The notes under the pieces were generated by a model. That model did not search any database. It had not been told where the DNA came from and was given only the letters and a program-made list of their open reading frames with translations. 64,000 bases of DNA, taken from Archangium violaceum (GTDB taxonomy: Bacteria; Myxococcota; Myxococcia; Myxococcales; Myxococcaceae). Position numbers and translations under genes: made by a program. The stretch spans positions 7,732,001 through 7,796,000 of the forward strand of contig NZ_CP069396.1 in assembly GCF_016887565.1 (NCBI RefSeq). Reading direction: 5' to 3'. Below, one piece after another: positions 19,450 through 28,271 of the stretch (position 1 is the first letter of the stretch; the number at the start of each line of letters is the position of its first letter).

Positions 19450-21066
19450 GCTTCTCCATCAACACCCTCACGCTCTTTGGCCTCACCCTGGCCACGGGCC
19501 TGGTGGTGGACGACGCCATCGTCGTCATCGAGAACATCGAGCGCCTGATGGTGGAGAAGGGCCTCGGTGCCCGGGCGGCCGCGCGCGAGGGCATGAAGGA
19601 GGTGGCCGGCGCGGTGGTGGCCATCTCCATCGTGCTGGTGGCGGTGTTCGTCCCGGTGGCCCTCTTCCCCGGCACCACGGGCATCATCTACCGGCAGTTC
19701 GCCCTCACCATCGCCGCCTCGGTGGGCCTGTCCACGGTATGCGCGCTCACGCTCACCCCCGCGCTCTCGGCACTGCTGCTCAAACACCACTCCGGGCAGA
19801 AGTGGATTTTGTTCCGCAAGGTGGACCAGGTGCTCGACTGGACGAAGCGGGTCTACGGCGGAATGCTGCGCCGCCTGCTCGGGCACCCGATCGCGGTGCT
19901 GCTCGTCTTCGTCGCCTTCCTCGGCGCCACAGTGGCCCTCTTCCGCGTGGTGCCCACCGGCTTCATCCCGGACGATGATCAGGGCTATTTCATCATCTCG
20001 GTCCAGGGACCCGAGGGCATGCCGCTCGTCCGCACGGAGAAGGTGATCGAAGAGGTGGAGGAGATCGTGCGCGCGCAACCCGAAGCGCGCGTCGTGTTCG
20101 TCCTCGTCGGCAGCGCGCTGGGCAATAACGGCCCCAACCTGGCCCAGGTCTGGGTGAACCTCCAGCCCTGGGAGCAACGCAAGGGCGAGGAGCATTCGGT
20201 GGCCGCGATTCTACCTTCAGGCCGAGCAGCAGTTCCGCGACACGCCGCAGGACATCGGCGCCTTCTACGTGCGCAGTGACAGCGGGGAGATGATTCCGCT
20301 CGAGTCGCTGGTGAAGGTGACGCCCACCACGTCCGCCCAGGTCATCCGCCGCTACAACCTCTTCCGCTCCGCGGAGCTCAACGGCCAGGCGGCCCCCGGC
20401 GTCTCCTCCGGCCAGGCCATGTCCGCCATGGAGGAGCTGGCCGCGCAGGTGCTGCCGCAGGGCACGTGCGCCGAGTGGTCCGGCCTCTCCCTCGAGCAGA
20501 AGGAGAGCGGCGGCCAGACGCTCCTCATCTTCGGGCTGGGCCTGCTCTTCGTCTTCCTGGTGCTCGCCGCCCAGTACGAGAGCTTCACCCTGCCCCTGGT
20601 GGTCATCCTCTCGGTGCCCCTGGCGGTGCTGGGCGCCTTGGGGTTGCAGGTGATGCGCGGGCTGTCCAACGACGTCTTCTGCCAGGTGGGACTCGTCATG
20701 CTGGTGGGACTGGCGAGCAAGAACGCCATCCTCATCGTGGAATTCGCCGAGCAACTGCGCGAGCAGGGACGCAGTGCAGTGGAGGCCGCCATCGAGGCCT
20801 CCGAGGTGCGCCTGCGCCCCATCCTCATGACGTCCATCGCCTTCCTGCTGGGCGTGGTGCCCCTCATGCTGGCCAAGGGTGCCGGCGCCGCCGCGCGCAA
20901 CAGCCTGGGCACTACGGTCTTCGGAGGCATGCTGGTGTCCACCGTCGTCAACCTCGTCTTCATCCCCGGCCTCTACGTGCTCATGCAGAAGCTGCGGGGC
21001 GAGTCGAAGCGCTCGCGCGATGAGGAGGAGGAAGAGGAGGGCCTGCCCGCGGTGCACTCTCCTTGA
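19449..21066 (+). pseudogene. RND (AcrB-type) efflux pump remnant, two pieces
   Basis: Piece 1 (19449-about 20206) starts abruptly at [15 protein letters not shown], the fourth membrane helix, and contains the proton-relay aspartates in [14 protein letters not shown] and FIPDDDQGYF. Piece 2 (about 20207-21066, shifted by one frame) resumes at FYLQAEQQFRDTPQD and runs through the last six helices with the relay lysine in GLASKNAILIVEFAEQ, ending in a Glu-rich tail. The first third of the pump and a large part of the second periplasmic domain are missing. No adaptor or outer-membrane partner is nearby. Non-functional. Confidence 0.85.
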
Positions 21067-21124
21067 TTCGTTTCCGGGGCGTACGTCCTCCATGGAAGGT
21101 CATCATCATGAAAGGGTTACCTTC

Positions 21125-21850
21125 ATGCCGCTCTCCCGTCGTTCCGTCCTGGGTGTCTTCACCGCATTGGCCTCGCTCCCGGTCCTGGGTCAGGTGAAGG
21201 GCAAGTCGAAGGCCATGCGAATTGGAATCATCGGAGCTGGGTGGATGGGCGGTACGGTTGGCCGGGCATGGGGGCGGGCGGGGCATGAGGTCCTTTTCTC
21301 CTCACGTCACCCAGAGGAGCTCCGTCCCGTGGCGCGCCAACTGGGCCCGCGCGCCTCGGTGGGTACGCCGCGTGACGCAGCCGCGTTCGGCCAGGTCGTA
21401 CTGTTCGCCGTACCGTACGGCGCGCTGCCGCAGCTTGGGCGCGACCTGCAGGAGGTGCTGGGCGGCAAGGTCGTGCTCGACGCCTGTAACCCCTACCCGG
21501 GCAGCGACGACGAGGCCTTGGTGCGTGAGGCGCACGCCAACGGGGTAGGCACCACTTCGGCGAAGCTCCTGCCGGGCACGCGGCTGGTGCGCGCCTTCAG
21601 CGCCGTCGACGCCACCGCCGTCGAGGCGTCGCCCTCCCAGCGGACCGGGAAGCTGGCGGTGCCCATCGCCGGGGACGACGCCCAGGCGGTCGAGGTGGCC
21701 GTGCAGCTTGTGCGGGACGCGGGCTGTGAGCCGCTCGTGGTGGGCAACCTCGCCGCGGCTCGCGGTTTCCAGCGTGGCGGCCCGGGCTTCCGTGCCAACA
21801 CGACGATGGCGGACCTGCGCCGGCGGCTCGGCCTGCCCCCAGGGGATTGA
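21125..21850 (+). CDS. Exported NADP-binding oxidoreductase, F420-reductase-like
   Basis: A 241-residue protein with a twin-arginine signal (SRRSVLGVFTALASLPVLG) followed by a Rossmann domain beginning MRIGIIGAGWMGGTVGRAWG and the VLFSSRHPEEL segment that binds NADP phosphate. It resembles the cytoplasmic protein at 9552 but with export added. ATG 21125 is preferred (GAAAGGG upstream); an ATG at 21092 would add 11 residues. The 58-base gap from the RND remnant has no terminator. It may be complete, or an intact passenger in the degraded zone. Confidence 0.78.
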   Translation: MPLSRRSVLGVFTALASLPVLGQVKGKSKAMRIGIIGAGWMGGTVGRAWGRAGHEVLFSSRHPEELRPVARQLGPRASVGTPRDAAAFGQVVLFAVPYGALPQLGRDLQEVLGGKVVLDACNPYPGSDDEALVREAHANGVGTTSAKLLPGTRLVRAFSAVDATAVEASPSQRTGKLAVPIAGDDAQAVEVAVQLVRDAGCEPLVVGNLAAARGFQRGGPGFRANTTMADLRRRLGLPPGD

Positions 21851-21911
21851 ACCCAAGGTCGCGCTCGGGCCTCGTCTCCCAACGCTCACTCCCACAAAGA
21901 GGACACCTACG

Positions 21912-22163
21912 ATGGCCATCAGTGTCAGCCCGGGCATCATTGTGACCCCGCTCGCCAAGGACGAACTGACCGGGCCGCGGGGCGAAGGGTACCGGCGCAT
22001 GATCGAGGTGTCCGCGGCCGGGTGTCCCGGCACTCCAGACGAGGTGGGAACTGTTGGCGCGCTGCTCATGGGCCCGGACGGTGGATTCATCACCGGCAGC
22101 GATTTCCTCATGGATGGCGGAGTGACCGCCGCCTATTGGTACGGCGAACTCGCTCCGCACTGA
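21912..22163 (+). pseudogene. C-terminal fragment of a short-chain dehydrogenase
   Basis: Eighty-three codons from ATG 21912 match the last third of an SDR: VSPGIIVTPLAKDEL ... GFITGSDFLMDGGVTAAYW, closely parallel to the end of the SDR at 723-1562. The Rossmann motif and catalytic Ser-Tyr-Lys are absent. Its start follows the F420-like gene by 61 bases; an expressed 83-residue peptide is possible but could not be an enzyme. Confidence 0.8.
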
Positions 22164-22210
22164 GCGGAGCTCCAGCTCCTCTCCTTCGCTTCCGGCACGC
22201 TTCGTAGGAC

Positions 22211-22561
22211 TCAGGGGCGGACGAGGATCTTCAAGGCTTCGCGCTTGTCAGCCCGCCGGCACCTCGTCGAGGCTCACCGTGCGGTCGAAGACCTTGCCGG
22301 GGTGGACCTTGCCCTCCAGCACGTCGGGCAGCAGCCGCTCGATGTACGCGCGGACGGGCGCCGGTCCGCCAGTGAGCGTGATGTTGGGACCGAACAAGCT
22401 GCCGAAGCCAATGGGCGCGTCCTCGTACTGCGGCACGCCGACGCGGCTGATGACGCCACCCGGCCGCACGACGCCGACGGCCATACGGTCGTGCGCGGGC
22501 TCATGCCCGCCTTGAACGCCGCGTGGTACCCGGTGCCGTAGACATCGGACAGGGTCAGGCG
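22211..22561 (-). pseudogene. Degraded zinc alcohol dehydrogenase
   Basis: On the minus strand, the segment [19 protein letters not shown] (from 22561) matches the zinc ADH region before the NAD domain. The NAD-binding domain is then missing and another frame gives [20 protein letters not shown] ... [19 protein letters not shown] to VPAG. A further small deletion shifts the frame again, and KREALKILVRP then ends at a stop at 22211. At least three lesions, so it is dead. It is a different ADH subfamily from those at 18550 and 22974. Confidence 0.75.
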
Positions 22562-22562
22562 G

Positions 22563-22766
22563 GAGGTCCGTGCCGGCGACGTCATCTGGACGCCGCCGGG
22601 CGTGAAGCATTGGCACGGCGCGACGGCGACCAGCCCGATGACGCACATCGCGATTCAGGAGCACGTGAATGGCAAGGTCGTCGATTGGATGGAGCAGGTC
22701 AGCGATGAGCAATACCGCGCTCCCGCCGACGCGAGTGGCTCAGACGCCCAAAGCGACCGTTCGTAG
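22563..22766 (+). pseudogene. Tail of a cupin-domain protein
   Basis: The plus-strand frame reads [20 protein letters not shown] followed by [20 protein letters not shown] and SDEQYR, the C-terminal half of the cupin partner found with carboxymuconolactone-decarboxylase-like proteins. The first cupin motif and the start are gone; the sequence joins the ADH remnant directly at 22561/22563. After YRAPADA it continues into non-homologous codons to TAG at 22764. Confidence 0.7.
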
Positions 22767-22817
22767 GGGCCCACGTTCTCCCAGCGCTGGCATCGACAGC
22801 GTCGCTGCACAAGGTCT

Positions 22818-22874
22818 CTCGTGCATGTCCACGAAGTGCTCCTCAATGACGATATCCACCTCCACGCGCGGGTG
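22818..22874 (-). pseudogene. Nineteen-codon scrap of a LysR gene
   Basis: On the minus strand this reads HPRVEVDIVIEEHFVDMHE, matching the substrate-binding domain segment HPRVEVDIVIEDRLVDVVAE of the LysR protein at 27366. The flanks do not continue the match. Nothing else is recognisable between 22767 and 22973. Confidence 0.6.
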
Positions 22875-22973
22875 TCGGACGTGGCCGGGGGCTGGCTGGC
22901 CGGGCTGACCATCGCCTCGGCCTGCGCGGCCCCGTACGACGCCCTCGCGAGGCGCCGAGCGGACGCGCTTGCG

Positions 22974-24026
22974 CTACGCGCGCTCGAGGCTCGCGATGTC
23001 GATGACGAAGCGGTAGCGCACGTCGCCCTTCATCATGCGCTCGTAGGCCTCGTTGATCTTCTGGATGGGGATGATCTCGATGTCCGACACGATGTTGTGC
23101 TTCGCGCAGTAGTCGAGCATCTCCTGCGTCTCGGCGATGCCGCCGATCATCGACCCGACCAGGCGCTTGTTCCCGCCGATGAGCGAGAACGCGTGCACGG
23201 GCACCGCCTCCGGCGGCACGCCGACCACCACCAGGGTGCCCTGGGGGCGCAGCATGCCCAGGTACTGGTTGTAGTCATGCGGGGCGGAGATGGTGTCGAT
23301 GATGAGGTCGAAGCGGCCCGACAGCTTCTTGAAGGTGTCCGCGTCCTTGGTGACCGCGAAGCCCTGGGCGCCCAGGCGGCGCGCGTCGGCCTCCTTGGTG
23401 CGGGACGTGCTGAGCACCGTCACCTCCGCGCCCATGGACGCGGCGAGCTTCACGGCCATGTGGCCCAGCCCACCCAGGCCCACCACGCCCACGCGGTCGC
23501 CCTTCTTGCAGTTCCACTGGCGCAGCGGCGAGTACGTGGTGATGCCGGCGCACAGCAGCGGCGCGGCGGCGGCGGGGTCGAGCCCTTCGGGCACCTTCAG
23601 CGCGAAGTGCTCGGTGACGACGATGCGGGACGCGTAGCCGCCGTAGGTCGGCGTCTTCCGGTCCATGTACGTGCCGTTGTACGTGGCGGCCATGCCCCGC
23701 TCGCAGAACTGCTCCAGGTCGCGGCGGCACGTCTGGCAGTCGCGGCACGAGTCCACCATGCAGCCGACGCCCGCCATGTCGCCCACCTTCAGCTTCGTGA
23801 CGTGCTGGCCCACCTGCTTGACGCGGCCGATGATCTCGTGGCCCGGCACCATGGGGAAGATGGCGCCGCCCCACTCGTCACGGGCCTGGTGGATGTCGGA
23901 GTGGCAGACCCCGCTGTAGAGGATGTCGATGAGCACGTCATGGGGGCCGACCTCGCGCTGCTCGAACGAGAAGGGCGCCAGCGGCTTTCCAGCGGCGGGG
24001 GCGGCATAGGCAGGAGTCTTCGGCAT
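22974..24026 (-). CDS. Zinc-dependent alcohol dehydrogenase (YahK/CAD type)
   Basis: A complete 350-residue enzyme: catalytic zinc ligands in SGVCHSDIH and PGHEIIG, structural zinc cysteines in CRDCQTCRRDLEQFC, NADP motif [14 protein letters not shown] and a C-terminal FVIDIASLERA. It reduces aldehydes to alcohols with NADPH. Start ATG 24026 with AAGGAG upstream. It is divergent from the LysR gene at 24143; the leader holds a strong hairpin. It is the intact relative of the truncated gene at 18550 but lacks the conserved upstream region found there. Confidence 0.93.
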   Translation of the reverse strand: MPKTPAYAAPAAGKPLAPFSFEQREVGPHDVLIDILYSGVCHSDIHQARDEWGGAIFPMVPGHEIIGRVKQVGQHVTKLKVGDMAGVGCMVDSCRDCQTCRRDLEQFCERGMAATYNGTYMDRKTPTYGGYASRIVVTEHFALKVPEGLDPAAAAPLLCAGITTYSPLRQWNCKKGDRVGVVGLGGLGHMAVKLAASMGAEVTVLSTSRTKEADARRLGAQGFAVTKDADTFKKLSGRFDLIIDTISAPHDYNQYLGMLRPQGTLVVVGVPPEAVPVHAFSLIGGNKRLVGSMIGGIAETQEMLDYCAKHNIVSDIEIIPIQKINEAYERMMKGDVRYRFVIDIASLERA

Positions 24027-24052
24027 GTGGTTCTCCTTAGGGAGTTTTCGTG

Positions 24053-24077
24053 ACCTGGGGGCCACTCGCCCCCAGGT
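24053..24077. other. 10-bp perfect inverted repeat in the ADH leader
   Basis: acctgggggc, five bases, gcccccaggt, lying 27-51 bases upstream of the ADH start (minus strand). It could form a stable RNA hairpin just before the ribosome binding site, or be a protein-binding dyad between the divergent genes. Confidence 0.5.
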
Positions 24078-24142
24078 ATGCGCTCCGGGAACAGCGGGCG
24101 AAACTGGCAGGATCCACATGGGCCATTTAGAAATACTTCAAG

Positions 24143-25105
24143 ATGGCCTTCACACCGCTCAATGCCCTGAATGCGTTCCTCGCCGTGGCCCGGAAGCGCG
24201 GCTTCACGGCCGCCGCCGCCGAGCTCGGCGTCTCTCCGTCCGCGCTGAGCCAGTCCGTCCGCCAGCTCGAGGAGCGGCTTGGCGTCCCCCTGCTCACGCG
24301 GACCTCCCGAAGCGTGGCGCTGACGGAGGCGGGGCGGCGCCTGCTGGAGAACGCCGGGCCGGCGGTGGACCAGGCACTGGAGGCACTGAAGACGGCCGCG
24401 GTGCAGCCCGGGGAGGTGACGGGCCGGGTGCGGCTGACGGTTCCCGCCATCGCGGTGTCCACCCTCATCGCGCCGCTGCTGCCACGGTTCCTCGCGCGCT
24501 ACCCGAAGGTGGAGGTGGACGTTCGGGTGGAGGACCGCTTCGTGGACATCGTGGCCGAGGGGCTGGACGCGGGGATCCGGCTGACGGAATCCATCGAGCG
24601 GGACATGGTGCAGGTCCGGCTGTCGGACGCGTGCCGGTTCGTGGTGGTGGCCGCGCCCTCGTACCTGGAGCGGAGGGGCACGCCGGAGACACCGGACGAC
24701 CTGCTGTCCCATGACTGCATCTGCATCCGCTCCACCACGACGTCAGGCATCTACCAGTGGGAGTTGGAGCGCGGGCCGCGGAGCTGGCGCGTGCCGGTGC
24801 AGGGGCCCGTCATCACCTCGGACAGCCACCTAATGCTGCGGATGGCGGAGGCTGGGGTGGGGCTCGCCTACGCGTTCGAGCCCATGGTGACGGAGGAACT
24901 GCGGCGAGGCACCCTGCGCGTGGTGCTGGAGCCCTACGCGGCGTTGGTGCCGGGCCTGTTCCTCTACTTCCCCAGCCGCGCGCAGGTATCGCCCGCGCTG
25001 CGGGCCTTCGTGGACGTGGCCCGCGAGGCGGCGCCACGGAAGAAGAGGGAGGCCCCGGAAGGCGCACGGGGTCCCGCGAGCCCGCGCCCACCGCGAAAAG
25101 CATGA
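24143..25105 (+). CDS. LysR-family transcriptional regulator
   Basis: A 320-residue LysR protein with the helix-turn-helix GFTAAAAELGVSPSALSQSV, the IERDMVQVRLSDACRFVVVAA segment of the effector domain, and the closing FLYFPSRAQVSPALRAFVD. The last 25 residues are a basic, Pro-rich tail (APRKKREAPEGARGPAS). It is divergent from the alcohol dehydrogenase (116-base gap), its most likely target; sequence tttagaaatacttcaag just before the ATG looks like a LysR box. Confidence 0.9.
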   Translation: MAFTPLNALNAFLAVARKRGFTAAAAELGVSPSALSQSVRQLEERLGVPLLTRTSRSVALTEAGRRLLENAGPAVDQALEALKTAAVQPGEVTGRVRLTVPAIAVSTLIAPLLPRFLARYPKVEVDVRVEDRFVDIVAEGLDAGIRLTESIERDMVQVRLSDACRFVVVAAPSYLERRGTPETPDDLLSHDCICIRSTTTSGIYQWELERGPRSWRVPVQGPVITSDSHLMLRMAEAGVGLAYAFEPMVTEELRRGTLRVVLEPYAALVPGLFLYFPSRAQVSPALRAFVDVAREAAPRKKREAPEGARGPASPRPPRKA

Positions 25106-25112
25106 CCCCAGG

Positions 25113-25178
25113 CCGCGTGCCTGATTGGCGCGAACCAACAAGACGGGTGGGCACGCCGCACCTCCGATGGAGGGACTG
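25113..25178 (+). repeat. Copy of the 5' end of the AHH-nuclease gene
   Basis: This 66-base stretch is about 80 % identical to 31703-31768, which covers the ribosome binding site, GTG start and first codons of the AHH-nuclease lipoprotein (shared words ccaacaagacgggtgg and cacgccgcacctccga). The coding strand is minus here too. The rest of the gene is absent. Confidence 0.65.
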
Positions 25179-25189
25179 ACTGCTGCACA

Positions 25190-25288
25190 CTGTCAACCAC
25201 CGGTTCACAGCCTGTTTGCTCCCTGAACGTAGTCATTCGAGGGGCTGGAGCGTACTTCTATTCGTGGACGGGGCGCACCGGCTCCGGA
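25190..25288 (+). promoter_or_regulatory. Conserved LysR-type upstream region, copy C
   Basis: Core tcaaccaccggttca (25193-25207), then cagcctgtttgctccctgaa, cgtagtcattcgaggggctg and ctattcgtggacggggcgca, parallel to copies A and B along the whole length. It ends about 42 bases before the alpha/beta-hydrolase gene. Confidence 0.7.
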
Positions 25289-25330
25289 CCCGATCGACAC
25301 GCCGAAGGTCCAACAAGAAAGATCATCATC

Positions 25331-26383
25331 ATGAGAAAGATCATTGTGTTTTTAGGACTTCTGATCAGCTCATTCTCGGTAATGACTGCCTGCAGCCCGC
25401 TGGCGAGTCCGGCGAGAAACCTGGCGCTCGGAGATATGTCCAATGGCGCGGACAATTTCTACACGAGCGATAGGGTAACCATGCAGAAGGTTACCTTGAA
25501 GAATCAATACAAGATGAACGTCGCAGGGAATCTTTTCATTCCCAAGGACTTGAATCGGAATGCGAAGAATCCGGCGATCGTCGTCGGGCATCCCATGGGT
25601 GCGGTGAAAGAGCAAAGTGCGAATCTGTATGCCACGAAAATGGCTGAACAGGGATTCGTTACTTTGTCCTTGGATCTGTCTTTCTGGGGCGAGAGTGGTG
25701 GCCAGCCTCGCAACGCTGTTTCGCCGGACATCTATGCCGAGGATTTCAGTGCCGCGATCGATTTCCTGGGCACCCTGCCATTTATTGACAGGGAGCGGAT
25801 TGGTGCCATTGGGATTTGCGGCAGCGGGAGCTTTGTCATCAGTGCGGCCAAGATTGATCCGCGCATGAAAGCCATCGCGACAGTCAGCATGTACGATATG
25901 GGCGCCGCCAACCGAAACGGGCTCAGGCATTCCGTGACCCTCGAGCAGAGAAAGAAGATCCTCGAGGAGGCAGCGCAGCAGCGCCATGTGGAGTTCTCGG
26001 GAGGTGAAACCCGATACACCAGCGGGACGCCTGAGCAGCTGGATGAGAATTCAACTGCGATTGATCGCGAATTCTATGACTTCTACCGCACTTCCAGAGG
26101 TCATAGCCCGAACACCACGACGCATCCAACGCTGACCAGTAACGTCAAATTCATGAATTTCTACCCGTTCACGGACATAGAGACGATTTCTCCTCGTCCT
26201 ATGCTCTTCATCACGGGTGAGAACGCTCATTCCAGAGAGTTCAGTGAAGATGCCTACAGGCTTGCCGGTCAACCCAAGGAACTGGTCATTGTTCCTGGCG
26301 CTGGCCACGTGGATCTCTACGATCGTGTCAACCTCATTCCATTTGACAAGTTGACCACCTTCTTCCGGGACAATCTGAAGTAA
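25331..26383 (+). CDS. Alpha/beta-hydrolase lipoprotein, low-GC
   Basis: A 350-residue protein with a lipoprotein signal (MRKIIVFLGLLISSFSVMTAC; Cys21 lipobox). The hydrolase fold shows VGHPMGAVKEQS (oxyanion region), a nucleophile elbow GICGSGS in which cysteine replaces the usual serine as in dienelactone hydrolases, and a catalytic histidine in GAGHVDLYD. Start ATG follows AAGAAAGATC. GC content is about 52 % by eye against about 70 % around it, with AAT, AAA and ATT codons common, so it was acquired recently from a lower-GC host. It carries the conserved upstream copy C, whose GC content is that of the host; an MFS remnant follows by 12 bases. Confidence 0.85.
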   Translation: MRKIIVFLGLLISSFSVMTACSPLASPARNLALGDMSNGADNFYTSDRVTMQKVTLKNQYKMNVAGNLFIPKDLNRNAKNPAIVVGHPMGAVKEQSANLYATKMAEQGFVTLSLDLSFWGESGGQPRNAVSPDIYAEDFSAAIDFLGTLPFIDRERIGAIGICGSGSFVISAAKIDPRMKAIATVSMYDMGAANRNGLRHSVTLEQRKKILEEAAQQRHVEFSGGETRYTSGTPEQLDENSTAIDREFYDFYRTSRGHSPNTTTHPTLTSNVKFMNFYPFTDIETISPRPMLFITGENAHSREFSEDAYRLAGQPKELVIVPGAGHVDLYDRVNLIPFDKLTTFFRDNLK

Positions 26384-26395
26384 CCCAAGCATCTC

Positions 26396-27179
26396 ATGTC
26401 TGCTCAGGTTCAACCACGTCCGGCGAAGTCCGGTCTTCCTCTCGTCACCTACGTCCTGGGGGCCGGCACGTTCCTGATGGGAACGACCGAGTTCATCACC
26501 GCGGGCCTGCTGTCCGAAGTCGCACGCGATCTGGGAATCTCGGTCGCCAACGCGGGGATGATGATCACGGTGTTCGCCATCGGCATGATCGTCGGATCCC
26601 CTCTCATGGCGATCGCGACCCTCCGGCTTCCGCGCCGGGTCACGCTGAGTCTCGCGCTCGGTATCTTTGCCATCGGTCACGTCGTCCTGGCTGCGAGCTC
26701 GAACGTCACGCTCCTGCTGGGCGCTCGTTTTGTCACGGCCCTCGCAACCGGTGCGTTCTGGTCGGTGGCCGCGGTCGTCGCGGCGCGTGCCGCCGGCGAC
26801 AAGGCGAGCGTCCGCGCCATGGGGATCGTGCAGGCGGGAGGAATGCTCGCCGTCGTGCTCGGCGTCCCGCTAGGCGCGTTCGCAGGCCAGATCATGGGGT
26901 GGCGCGGCCCGTTCAGGGCGCTCGCCGTGCTGGCGGCTGTCAGCGCCGTCATTGTCTACCGCATGGTGGCGCCCGATGACGCGAATCAACCTGGGCACGG
27001 CGATCGGCTCGTGGATCGCCGGGATCGCTCTGGAGACGTTCCTGGGTGCGACGGGACCCGTCGTCGTGGGAACCGTCATCGCCGTTCTCTACTTCATTCC
27101 GCTGGGTCTTCTGGTTGCCAGGGAGCGAACCGCTGTACCGCTCCGGCGGAGTCCACACCCATCGTCAAGCAGGGCTTGA
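26396..27179 (+). pseudogene. MFS drug transporter with a deleted middle
   Basis: The first 190 codons encode membrane helices 1 to about 6 of a DHA1-type MFS exporter (TYVLGAGTFLMGTTEFITAG, LRLPRRVTLSL). At about 26977 the frame changes and INLGTAIGSWIAGIALETF ... GLLVARERTA encodes the last one or two helices. Some 150 codons are missing. The original frame instead runs on in junk to 27694. Start is 12 bases after the hydrolase stop, so the pair was an operon. Inactive as a transporter. Confidence 0.85.
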
Positions 27180-27241
27180 TGGCCCGTTTCCATCCCGACA
27201 AGCCGCTCGTGCCCGTGACCATCGAGCGCCGCGAGCCCGGC
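27179..27241 (+). pseudogene. N-terminal scrap of a zinc alcohol dehydrogenase
   Basis: From ATG 27179 the frame reads MARFHPDKPLVPVTIERREP, closely resembling the start of zinc ADHs (compare [13 protein letters not shown] at 18550 and FSFEQREVGPHDV at 22974). The match stops just before the GPHDV motif. From 27242 to 27365 nothing else is recognisable. Confidence 0.5.
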
Positions 27242-27365
27242 TCTCTTCGCCAGGAGTCCTCGCCCTCTTCCCCACGTTCCGGAGCCTCGGACTTTGGCGG
27301 TGCGGCCCGTGGGGCCGGTCGCTGCGCAGTTCATCGTGGCCAGCGCACCCGAGAGGTGCATGGCG

Positions 27366-28271
27366 TCACATCCTCATCGCGGCCAGCTCCTTGGCCGTCT
27401 CGACGAAGAGGCGGAGCGGGCCGGAGCGCTGCGCGCGACTTGGGTAGTAGAGGAAGAAGCCGGGGACGGTGGGCGCGTAGGCCTCGAGCACCCGCACGAG
27501 CCGCCCGGAGCGCAGATGCTCCTGCACCGCCGGCTCGAAGGCGTACGCCAGGCCCAGCCCCTCGGCCGAGAGCGCCACGCTGGTCTGTTCGTCGTTGGTG
27601 GCGACGCCGCCGCGCACCGGCACGCGCCAGTTCCTGCGCCCGCGCTCCAGCTCCCATGCGTAGGGTGTCCCGGTCGTCTGTGAGCGCAGGATGACGCATT
27701 GGTGGCGCAGCAAGTCCTCGGGACGTTCGGGAGTCCCATGGCGCGCGAGGTAGCCGGGTGCGCCCACCACCACGAAACGGAAGGGGTTGGTCAGTCGCAC
27801 CTGCACCATGTCGCGCTCGAGGAACTCGCTCAGGCGTACGCCCGCGTCGTAGCCTTCCGCGACGACGTCCACGAGGCGATCCTCGATAACGATGTCCACC
27901 TCCACGCGCGGGTGGCGCGCGCGGAAGGTGGGCAGCACCGGGGTGATGACGAAGGGCACGGCCGTGCGCGGGACCGACAGCTTCAGCCTCCCCACGGCCT
28001 CCCCGGGCTGCGCCGACACCCCTTGGAGCGCGGCGAGTGCTTGCCCCAGGCCTGGGCCCGCGTCCTCCACCAGTCGCCGCCCCGCCTCCGTCAGCGCCAC
28101 GCTGCGGGTGGTGCGGGTGAGCAGCACCACGCGCAGCTGCTCCTCCAGCTGCCGCACCGACTTACTCACCGCGGCCGTGGAAACGCCGAGCTCGCGTGCC
28201 GCACCGCGGAAGCTCTTGAGGCGCGCGACGGCAAGGAACACATGGAGCTGCGGGAGGAGAACCGTCTTCAT
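27366..28271 (-). CDS. LysR-family transcriptional regulator
   Basis: A 301-residue LysR protein: helix-turn-helix SFRGAARELGVSTAAVSKSV, effector domain with LERDMVQVRLTNPFRFVVVGA, and FFLYYPSRAQRSGPLRLFVE near the end. ATG 28271 has AGGAG upstream; the frame extends to 28364 but without a plausible signal. It is divergent from the cyclophilin-like gene (190-base gap holding upstream copy D), and is the best candidate for the regulator that reads the conserved core, since remnants of its closest relatives also lie beside the other copies. Confidence 0.9.
   Translation of the reverse strand: MKTVLLPQLHVFLAVARLKSFRGAARELGVSTAAVSKSVRQLEEQLRVVLLTRTTRSVALTEAGRRLVEDAGPGLGQALAALQGVSAQPGEAVGRLKLSVPRTAVPFVITPVLPTFRARHPRVEVDIVIEDRLVDVVAEGYDAGVRLSEFLERDMVQVRLTNPFRFVVVGAPGYLARHGTPERPEDLLRHQCVILRSQTTGTPYAWELERGRRNWRVPVRGGVATNDEQTSVALSAEGLGLAYAFEPAVQEHLRSGRLVRVLEAYAPTVPGFFLYYPSRAQRSGPLRLFVETAKELAAMRM

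Noticed and set aside
27242-27365. Possible coding remnant with GPVAAQFIVASAPERC
   Set aside because: The stretch is short, has no family match I can name, and lies between an ADH scrap and a LysR gene, so it is not annotated.
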